The notes beneath the pieces were generated by a model. That model saw only the letters and a program-made list of their open reading frames with translations, had not been told where the DNA came from and searched no databases. From a virus, in IMG/VR virus record IMGVR_UViG_3300044640_001033, positions 1-35,285 of that record: DNA of 35,285 bases. One strand, given 5' to 3'. Made by a program: the position numbers and the translations under genes. Below are positions 29,697 through 35,285 of this stretch, one piece after another. Position 1 is the first letter of the stretch. Each line of letters opens with the position of its first letter.

Positions 29697-30373
29697 TATC
29701 GTGGAACTCTGACTGTCCAGTTTTTAGAGCGGGGTTGGAAATCTGATTGCCCGTTCACGAACATCCGGTTTTGGGAGTGACGACCCTTCAAGCGGTTGTA
29801 GTGTGAGGTGGCGATCGAGAGCTTAAGCTGGGCGTCCGATGATTTAGCGCGGGCGAGCAACTCCGCGGCTGCCGTAAGGATCAGGAGGTTGGAGTCAAGC
29901 TCGCACTTGTCGCTGCTCGCCACCAGTGGCGCGAGTTGCTTCATCACGCGGAAGCGGATGCGCGTCGGATCGCTCGGCACCGGCCATATCTCAAACTGGT
30001 TATCCTCCGCGAAATCCCAGCGGATAGGCGTGGTTTCAGTCTCTCCTTCTTCTGGGTCGGACGAGTTGTAAAGGTTGGGCGTGATGCCAAAATCCATCGG
30101 GCGCCACGTTTCATTATCTCTCACCCACGCGCCAAAGATCCGACGCGAATCCACGTCGGTATTGAACGTGTAGGTGTTCTGGCCGGCGAGGATCTCCTCC
30201 TCGCGAAACACCTTGAGGTGCGGCCAATCGAAGTCCTCGTAGTAGGTCTCTTGGATCCGCTTGAGCATTTGACGAATGCCAGGCAGAGCGTCCACACCCA
30301 TCGCCAAATCGGTGGAGTCGCCGATTTCCGCCCGCACGGCGGTGACGAGTTCATCTAAAGTGAGAATGGGCAT
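29696..30373 (-). CDS. Tail tubular protein A-like (head-tail adaptor)
   Basis: A 225-residue protein fitting T7 gp11-type adaptors: ELVTAVRAEIGD near the start, IRQMLKRIQETYYEDFDWPHLK, then QNTYTFNTDVDSRRI, RWDFAEDNQFEIWPVPSD and a C-terminal helix ending SQNRMFVNGQSDFQPRSKNWT. Adaptors bind the portal and carry the nozzle. Its stop overlaps the nozzle start (TAATG). Confidence 0.75.
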   Translation of the reverse strand: MPILTLDELVTAVRAEIGDSTDLAMGVDALPGIRQMLKRIQETYYEDFDWPHLKVFREEEILAGQNTYTFNTDVDSRRIFGAWVRDNETWRPMDFGITPNLYNSSDPEEGETETTPIRWDFAEDNQFEIWPVPSDPTRIRFRVMKQLAPLVASSDKCELDSNLLILTAAAELLARAKSSDAQLKLSIATSHYNRLKGRHSQNRMFVNGQSDFQPRSKNWTVRVPR

Positions 30374-30385
30374 GGTGCGTGCTGG

Positions 30386-30814
30386 TTAGGCGTCGAATGG
30401 GGTGATGGATTTTTTGGATGACTTCTTCGCGGGCACCGGTTCCCCTTCAGGGGCCGAGGGCTCCTCGGGGGCGGCCTCTTCAGCTACTGGAGCCGCTTGA
30501 GTAGCGCCGCCGTATGGATCGGTTTCCTTGAAGTCGATTGCATCGAAGGTGTCCGGTAGGGTGAGGTTGAATCGGTTGGCTCCGAATGCGAGCGCCACGA
30601 CTTCATCGCCGTAGCAGCGAGTAAGGCGGTCGCATTCAACTTTGGCGGTGAGTTCACCACCTTCCAGTTTCCGAAGCGTGCCTGGGACACGAGTGACCGA
30701 ATAGCGACCATGGCCGGCCATGAGCACGATGACTTCTGGAACTGTGACGCCTTCCTTGAGGATGACGGTATCATTTGAGCCGCCGATAGCGACTAGGACT
30801 GAGCAGGTTTGCAT
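30386..30814 (-). CDS. Small structural-region protein
   Basis: A 142-residue protein. Residues 1-45 (CSVLVAIGGSNDTVILKEGVTVPEVIVLMAGHG) resemble a phage family with 'LVALGG...N.V....VTP.Ei.vL...HG' found beside capsid genes. The C-terminal 45 residues are Ala/Pro/Glu-rich, ending in a basic KKSSKKSITPF. It lies between the capsid and adaptor genes and may decorate or connect the head. Function is unknown. Confidence 0.6.
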   Translation of the reverse strand: MQTCSVLVAIGGSNDTVILKEGVTVPEVIVLMAGHGRYSVTRVPGTLRKLEGGELTAKVECDRLTRCYGDEVVALAFGANRFNLTLPDTFDAIDFKETDPYGGATQAAPVAEEAAPEEPSAPEGEPVPAKKSSKKSITPFDA

Positions 30815-30864
30815 ATTGTGGATTGATGTTGGTGTTGTTGGTTTGACTGAAAGAGTGAGGCAAA

Positions 30865-30892
30865 GGAGGGGCTGGCCGAAGCCAACCCCTCC
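30865..30892 (-). terminator. TTCG hairpin just after the capsid gene
   Basis: On the minus strand GGAGGGG-T-TGGC, loop TTCG, then GCCA-G-CCCCTCC forms a 12-bp stem including one G-T pair. It begins about 10 bases after the major capsid stop. Only TTTG follows, so it may work as a partial terminator or mRNA stabiliser that reduces expression downstream of the capsid gene. Confidence 0.5.
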
Positions 30893-30901
30893 CGCGAGTG
30901 C

Positions 30902-31966
30902 TTAGGCGATCGAGTAGACGCCGGAGCTGTTGAGACGTTTGGCGGTAAGACCACCAGTCCAAGTCATCGAGCGGTAGAGAGCGTAGCGGTTCTCTGGGCG
31001 CGCGGGGGCGTGGACCTTGTTGTCTTCACCTTCCATGACGTAGCCGCAGATGGCATCCGTGTCGATCATGTAGCAGCGCTTCGAGTAGTCGATTGCGTTG
31101 CCCATGATGCCTTGGAGGTCATCGAGGGTGGGGTCATAGACGAACGTGCCGATGCCAGTCACCGTCACGCTAGGCGAGGCAATGTTCTTGGAGCCAGCGA
31201 CACCGCTCTGCGAGTAGAGCGACTTGGTTGCCACCTCTTTTTCGAGGGCATCGAGGAACTTCGATCCGCAGAGGATGAGGTTCGGCTTGCCACCGTAACG
31301 GGTGAGCTGGCGGATTTCCTGGCGCAGGGTCTGGGTCAGGTTGTCGGATCCAGCGCTGATGCCGAGGTTGGCGCGGTTTCTCCACCAGGCATTGGTGACG
31401 CGGGACAGGCCGCCGAGCGTGCCGGTGGTGGGTGCGTCAACAACGAAGGCGAGGATACCAGGGCTTTGCTTGCCGGAATCCTGCGACCCATCGCGCCAGA
31501 ACATCTGGTTCATGCGACGGCTCCATCCTTCGCTCATCGAGCTGAGTTTGTGCTCAAGGAGGTTGGTCAGGGCGGTTTGCTCGCGGCCAGAGACCTTGGT
31601 GGTTTTCTCACCAAAGGCGCTGTCAGCGACGCTGATACCGTCTTGCTTCAACTCAGTGAAGGTCACGCTGATACCAGCGTGGATTTCAAAGTAGTCGTAG
31701 TTAGCGCGGCGGACGGCGTTCGGGTTCTGGAAGGTGACGGCATCGTCAAAGGCAAAGCCCTTGAAGAAGTTTGCGTCGCTGTCCAGGTATTCACCGACCA
31801 CGGGGATCGAGATTTTTCCTTTGCCGCCAGGGAATGACTTCTGCTTGCCGCGGATAGCGGAAAGAAGAGGCTTGTCTTGAATGGTTTGATCGAAAGCGTC
31901 GCCCTTGATGTAATAGTCCAGAGCGTAGCTTGCAACCGCGTCCATTTGTGCTTGGGTAAGTGCCAT
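30902..31966 (-). CDS. Major capsid protein
   Basis: A 354-residue protein with the layout of HK97-fold capsid proteins of podovirus-like temperate phages. A helical start (MALTQAQMDAVASYALDYYIKG) leads to PLLSAIRGKQKSFPGGKGKISIPVVGEYLDS, and a long helix follows (FGEKTTKVSGREQTALTNLLEHKLSSMSEGWSRRMNQMFW). Then come GKPNLILCGSKFLDALEKE, the A-domain-like YDPTLDDLQGIMGNAIDYSKRCYMID, and a C-terminal ENRYALYRSMTWTGGLTAKRLNS. It lies directly after the scaffold gene and is followed by a strong hairpin. No ribosome site is visible before the ATG. Confidence 0.85.
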   Translation of the reverse strand: MALTQAQMDAVASYALDYYIKGDAFDQTIQDKPLLSAIRGKQKSFPGGKGKISIPVVGEYLDSDANFFKGFAFDDAVTFQNPNAVRRANYDYFEIHAGISVTFTELKQDGISVADSAFGEKTTKVSGREQTALTNLLEHKLSSMSEGWSRRMNQMFWRDGSQDSGKQSPGILAFVVDAPTTGTLGGLSRVTNAWWRNRANLGISAGSDNLTQTLRQEIRQLTRYGGKPNLILCGSKFLDALEKEVATKSLYSQSGVAGSKNIASPSVTVTGIGTFVYDPTLDDLQGIMGNAIDYSKRCYMIDTDAICGYVMEGEDNKVHAPARPENRYALYRSMTWTGGLTAKRLNSSGVYSIA

Positions 31967-31987
31967 AATGATTTGGTTCGTTAGGGG

Positions 31988-33034
31988 TTATGAGTTGAGA
32001 GCAAGTTTCACGGCATCGTTTAGGTTTTTAGGCTGAGGCTTTGCGTGGCTTGCTGATTGCGTGGAGACGGGCTGCTTCATGGCCACCCGCTTTGGTAGCA
32101 CGTTGGAGAGGATCTCGGTCGCTTCCTTCAGAGCTGCCTCGGCAATAGCCACGGCTTCCTGCGGGTTGCGAGCGGGGCGCTCCATGTGCGCGAGTCGGAT
32201 GTTCTTGAAGACAAGCGCCTTCTTGGCCTCGTAGTCGGGATCGCGTGCCGCGACCTGCTGTTCCCATGTTTCAACTGCACTTACGATCTGCTGATGAGAG
32301 TTTCGCTCCGAGATGGCCTTCTGGTTTTCCAGTGCCTCTCTTTGCTGGTGCTCTTGAATTGCCACACGCGCGCGAGCCATTGCCAATTCCTTGGCGGCGG
32401 ATTCGCTGATGTCGCCCTCTTCAACCATCCGGCTCACATCGTCCGGCAGGGTTTCGCCTGCGAGAACGTTGAGAGGCTCAATGGTCTTGAGCAGCATTTC
32501 TCTTGCTTTCAACGGGTCATTTTTCAATGCCGCCATGATCTCAAAACCCTGGTTGACCTCATCTGGGGTGAGCCCCGTCTGAGCCATGTATTCTGAGATT
32601 GCGCGGAATTGGGTGGCGTCGGCCTTGTGGGCCTCTGCTTCGGCCTTGAAGGCGTTCTTTTCCCTGATTACCGCTTGAAAGCGTGGGTGCTTGTGAAACG
32701 GGAGCTTCTCGTCGTCCTCCGGCTTCACCTCGTCCTTGCTGTCAGGTTCGTCACTCGACGGCTGATCGGCTGGTTTCTTGGCGTCGCCGGATTCGGGAGA
32801 ATCCGATTCTTTGGCCTCCGAGCTGGACGGGGCTTCGGCCTCGGTCTTCTCCACCACGTCTTTCACGAGGTCGAGAAGGGATGAGGGTTTTGCGTCCTCG
32901 GGGTTGACTGCGAGCGTTTCAGTCGGTTGCTCTGCGCTCTGTTCGATTACAGCATCCGTCGATTGCTCGTTGGATGCTATGTCAAGGTCTGGTGCGTGGT
33001 CGGAAGACGAGTCCGACGCTTCATTGATCGTCAT
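31988..33034 (-). CDS. Scaffold protein
   Basis: A 348-residue, very acidic and helical protein. The first 125 residues are rich in Asp, Glu, Ser, Pro and Lys with little predicted structure. Residues about 135-300 are charged helix (FQAVIREKNAFKAEAEAHKADATQF, then ELAMARARVAIQEHQQREALENQ). The end is a short basic segment, VAMKQPVSTQSASHAKPQPKNLNDAVKLALNS, suitable for capsid binding. The position between portal and capsid genes fits a head scaffold. A TTGACA-17-TACACT promoter ends 7 bases before the ATG. Confidence 0.78.
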   Translation of the reverse strand: MTINEASDSSSDHAPDLDIASNEQSTDAVIEQSAEQPTETLAVNPEDAKPSSLLDLVKDVVEKTEAEAPSSSEAKESDSPESGDAKKPADQPSSDEPDSKDEVKPEDDEKLPFHKHPRFQAVIREKNAFKAEAEAHKADATQFRAISEYMAQTGLTPDEVNQGFEIMAALKNDPLKAREMLLKTIEPLNVLAGETLPDDVSRMVEEGDISESAAKELAMARARVAIQEHQQREALENQKAISERNSHQQIVSAVETWEQQVAARDPDYEAKKALVFKNIRLAHMERPARNPQEAVAIAEAALKEATEILSNVLPKRVAMKQPVSTQSASHAKPQPKNLNDAVKLALNS

Positions 33035-33041
33035 GCTGGTC

Positions 33042-33070
33042 AGTGTATGGTGGTCGCCCTACACTGTCAA
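33042..33070 (-). promoter_or_regulatory. Promoter for scaffold and capsid genes
   Basis: On the minus strand TTGACA (plus 33065-33070), exactly 17 bases and TACACT (plus 33042-33047) form the best promoter in the window. Transcription would begin at or within two bases of the scaffold ATG at 33034, predicting a leaderless mRNA. Inverted 7-bp arms CAGTGTA (33041-33047) and TACACTG (33060-33066) cover the -10 box and touch the -35 box, and could be an operator. Confidence 0.55.
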
Positions 33071-33104
33071 CATATTCATCGGACAAAAATTCATCAGCAA
33101 AGTA

Positions 33105-35261
33105 TTACTGCATTGGCATTCCGCCGGCCATCTGCGGCAGGCTGGAAGGCGGTCCGCTTGGCGGCGGTCCCTGCGGCGGAGCCTCGTCATTATCGGCGCC
33201 GCCCTGCGATTCAGTACCCTCCTGCGGAGGTCCTCCCTGCGCACCACCCATCAGCTTGCTCATCACGTTCTGCGCAATAATGGATGGGAGGCCGGAGGCG
33301 ATGGCGTCAGTTGGGTCAATGCGATCGTCAAGCCTTGTGATGAGCTGTTTCACCAGCCAGTCGGGGCGAACGCCAGGGATCTGGAGCAGGAGCGGCGTGA
33401 TGCGCTCGATGTTGGCAACCTCAGCGGCCTTGTTCGGGCGACCGGAGGATCCGGCTTCAACCTCAAGTAGAAGCTCATCAGCGATCTCCTGGTTGGATAG
33501 CGATGGCCACACGGCGCCAGGACCGACGATCTTCATCACCGTTTCAGTGGACATTTCCATGAGCAGGATTTGCCCTGCTGCACGGCTCAGCTCGATCATC
33601 ATGTCGTCGAGGTCATCAACGTTGGAGGCAAGCGCCACGGTGCGGTTCTGCTCGGCAATCGAGTCGCCGGTGGCTGTCACGCCGCTGGTTGCGCTGCCGA
33701 TACTGGAGTCGGACTGGCCAACCACCCGAAGCAGGTCCTCAAAAAGCGCGGACGTGTCGTAGAGGGCGGCGTCGATCGCTGCGTGCTGGATCGGCTGGAG
33801 TAGGTTGTTGACATTGCCGTTGGGCGGCAGCGCGTTGAGCGTGATGACCGCATTGGCGGGGCGGTTCTTCAGCTTCTCCACATCCTCTTCGTCGAGCTGG
33901 CCGGCGGCCACCGCGGTGGCTGGGCGGTTCGCGATGCGGTGCTGGCGTAATCCCTCGCGCGAACGGTTGTATTCCTTCTGAATCGGCTTCAGGAGGTGTA
34001 CGTCGCTGCGCGGGTAGATGCTGTTCTCGTTCTCCGCTTCGTTGAAGATGAGCGGGAAGATCGGCCAAAACCGCTCAAGCTGGATAGTCGGCTGCTGGGG
34101 CTCGACGATGAAGTCTTCATATCCTTCCGCGATCACGCAGTATTGACCGGCGGACTTATCCCACACCACCCAAACCTTCACGCCATCGACCTTGCGGTCC
34201 CTCTTGCTGCCGCCATTGGTGACGGACTCCAGCTTCTCTCTGAGCCCAGGGATGCCATTCTTGGTGCTGGTATCGTAGGACGTGGCGGATCCCGAGGTGG
34301 ACAGGTCCACACCGTAAATCTCCTTGATATCATCGACGGTGAGAACGTACTCCTCGGCAATCCACCTGGCGCCGATAAAAGTGCGAAGGTGGCGGCAGGC
34401 TGGGTCCACGATGATTGAGGTGGACGAAGGGAAGTCAAAGACGAGTCCTTCGCGCACGAGCTGCTGTTCGCGGCTCTGATAGTCCTGGAGCTGGAGGCGG
34501 AGCTGTTCCAGCTCTGGGTTGCCGTCTTCCAGCTTGTCATCCACCTTGTCGGCGGTGAGGCGCTCGATCATGCTGATCTGCTCAGTGAGGCCATTGATGC
34601 GCTCCACGTCCTCCGGAGTGCGCTCCAAGATGCGCTGGAAGCCAATCTTTACAAAGCCCACGCCAGTGGTACAGACGCGGCGCACAAGCGCCTTCATCTG
34701 GGTTTTGAATGGCGGAACCTGCTGGTTAAGCGTGTAATCGTAGAGGATGCTGAGCGTGTCGCTCACTTTCTGGAGCATCTGCTTGCGGCTCACGCCCTGA
34801 GACACGTCCTCGATGAGTGAGAGGGTTTGCGGGGGCATGGGCGCGCCAGCCTGCATTGCCATTTCCATCGCCTGCTGAATGCCGGTGAGCTGATCCACCG
34901 ATCCGTCCCACACCTTGAAGTCCATGGTCTTGCGACGGCGAACAATCACCTTTGGGTTCTTGGCGTAGAGCGCAGCCACGCGCTGGTTGATGTGCCGCTG
35001 GATGATGTTGGCGGTGTACTTGTCATCATCCTCCACGCCTTCCCACTGGGCACCGGTGACGAAGCCCTGATCTTCCTTCATGCGATTGAAGTCGTCTTTC
35101 CAGTGGGCCTTCGCTTCCTGGATCTTGCCTTGCCACTTTTTGACCAGCGCCGATCGGCTCGCGTCAATCTCCGGCTTCTCGCGCAGCATGCCGCTCTTGA
35201 CCGCCATCTCGGTGGTCATTGGTTCAATGCTGTCTTCTGGTGCTTGAAATTCTTCGGTCAT
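33105..35261 (-). CDS. Portal protein
   Basis: A 718-residue portal of the T7-like/podovirus type. A helical N-terminus (LVKKWQGKIQEAKAHWKDDFNRMKEDQGFVTGAQW) leads to the clip/stem region with FKVWDGSVDQLTGI, GVGFVKIGFQRI and DFPSSTSIIVDPACRHLRTFIGARWIAEEY. Then come EYNRSREGLRQHRIANRP, the wing/crown part with SDSSIGSATSGVTATGDSIAEQN, and a Pro/Gly/Gln-rich end. It forms the DNA channel at the head vertex. The gene begins 24 bases from the right edge; the terminase genes that normally precede it are out of the window. A TACACT at 35277-35282 on the minus strand may be a -10 box, with its -35 box off the edge. Confidence 0.85.
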   Translation of the reverse strand: MTEEFQAPEDSIEPMTTEMAVKSGMLREKPEIDASRSALVKKWQGKIQEAKAHWKDDFNRMKEDQGFVTGAQWEGVEDDDKYTANIIQRHINQRVAALYAKNPKVIVRRRKTMDFKVWDGSVDQLTGIQQAMEMAMQAGAPMPPQTLSLIEDVSQGVSRKQMLQKVSDTLSILYDYTLNQQVPPFKTQMKALVRRVCTTGVGFVKIGFQRILERTPEDVERINGLTEQISMIERLTADKVDDKLEDGNPELEQLRLQLQDYQSREQQLVREGLVFDFPSSTSIIVDPACRHLRTFIGARWIAEEYVLTVDDIKEIYGVDLSTSGSATSYDTSTKNGIPGLREKLESVTNGGSKRDRKVDGVKVWVVWDKSAGQYCVIAEGYEDFIVEPQQPTIQLERFWPIFPLIFNEAENENSIYPRSDVHLLKPIQKEYNRSREGLRQHRIANRPATAVAAGQLDEEDVEKLKNRPANAVITLNALPPNGNVNNLLQPIQHAAIDAALYDTSALFEDLLRVVGQSDSSIGSATSGVTATGDSIAEQNRTVALASNVDDLDDMMIELSRAAGQILLMEMSTETVMKIVGPGAVWPSLSNQEIADELLLEVEAGSSGRPNKAAEVANIERITPLLLQIPGVRPDWLVKQLITRLDDRIDPTDAIASGLPSIIAQNVMSKLMGGAQGGPPQEGTESQGGADNDEAPPQGPPPSGPPSSLPQMAGGMPMQ

Positions 35262-35285
35262 GGCTGTCTGGTGGCTAGTGTATGT

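Noticed and set aside
1-35285. CRISPR array, insertion sequence, reverse transcriptase or rRNA
   Set aside because: No regularly spaced repeats, transposase or RT motifs, or rRNA sequence was seen on either strand.
1-35285. Terminase large subunit and T7-type RNA polymerase
   Set aside because: None of the real reading frames has terminase ATPase/nuclease motifs or polymerase motifs. The packaging genes are expected outside the window.

Overview
The window is most of the genome of a temperate tailed phage or prophage with a T7-like (podovirus-type) virion module. Leftward structural genes run from the right edge: portal, scaffold, major capsid protein, a small head protein, tail tubular proteins A and B, and five to six internal or ejection proteins. 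No single-subunit RNA polymerase and no terminase are visible, so the packaging genes should lie just beyond an edge, most likely to the right of the portal gene. The host cannot be named from sequence alone. Base composition looks moderately GC-rich. Many starts have no Shine-Dalgarno sequence, and the integrase carries a variant active site, so I leave the host phylum open.

Layout. Positions 1-120 hold a putative repressor operator ahead of two rightward genes (120-1128). Positions 1125-12397 are a long leftward early operon read from a Cro-like gene: Cro-like protein, small helical protein, Sak4-like P-loop ATPase, DUF669-like ssDNA-binding protein, a hidden small gene, a structured 79-nt element, SF2 helicase, DnaA-domain-IV-like protein, DUF6378 protein, Cas4/RecB-like nuclease and primase-helicase. 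It then continues into tightly coupled accessory genes, including a DpdA-like (7-deazaguanine DNA transglycosylase family) protein. Positions 12398-12554 are the divergent control region. Positions 12555-14157 hold the rightward lysogeny cluster: repressor, excisionase-like HTH protein and tyrosine integrase. Positions 14292-16209 hold a winged-helix protein, a metallophosphatase, and a lysis group of an M15-type endolysin between two small membrane proteins. Positions 16255-35261 are the virion genes.

How it works together. A short repressor without a peptidase domain appears to bind a 17-bp pseudo-palindrome found both in its own promoter and at the left end of the window (14 of 17 positions identical). 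This would silence two distant transcription units together. After induction the leftward operon would supply its own primase-helicase, initiator-like protein, nuclease, annealing-type ATPase and ssDNA-binding protein, while the polymerase would come from the host or from outside the window. Late genes then build the capsid. A 2438-residue ejection protein appears to carry GNAT-like, ADP-ribosyltransferase-like and metallopeptidase-like segments into the cell, as in 'polyvalent' phage proteins.

The most notable points are that giant protein, the DpdA-like gene without precursor-synthesis genes, the structured element at 9993-10071, the shared operator, a promoter that predicts a leaderless scaffold mRNA, and a chain of small genes whose common C-terminal peptide is dictated by the next gene's Shine-Dalgarno sequence.
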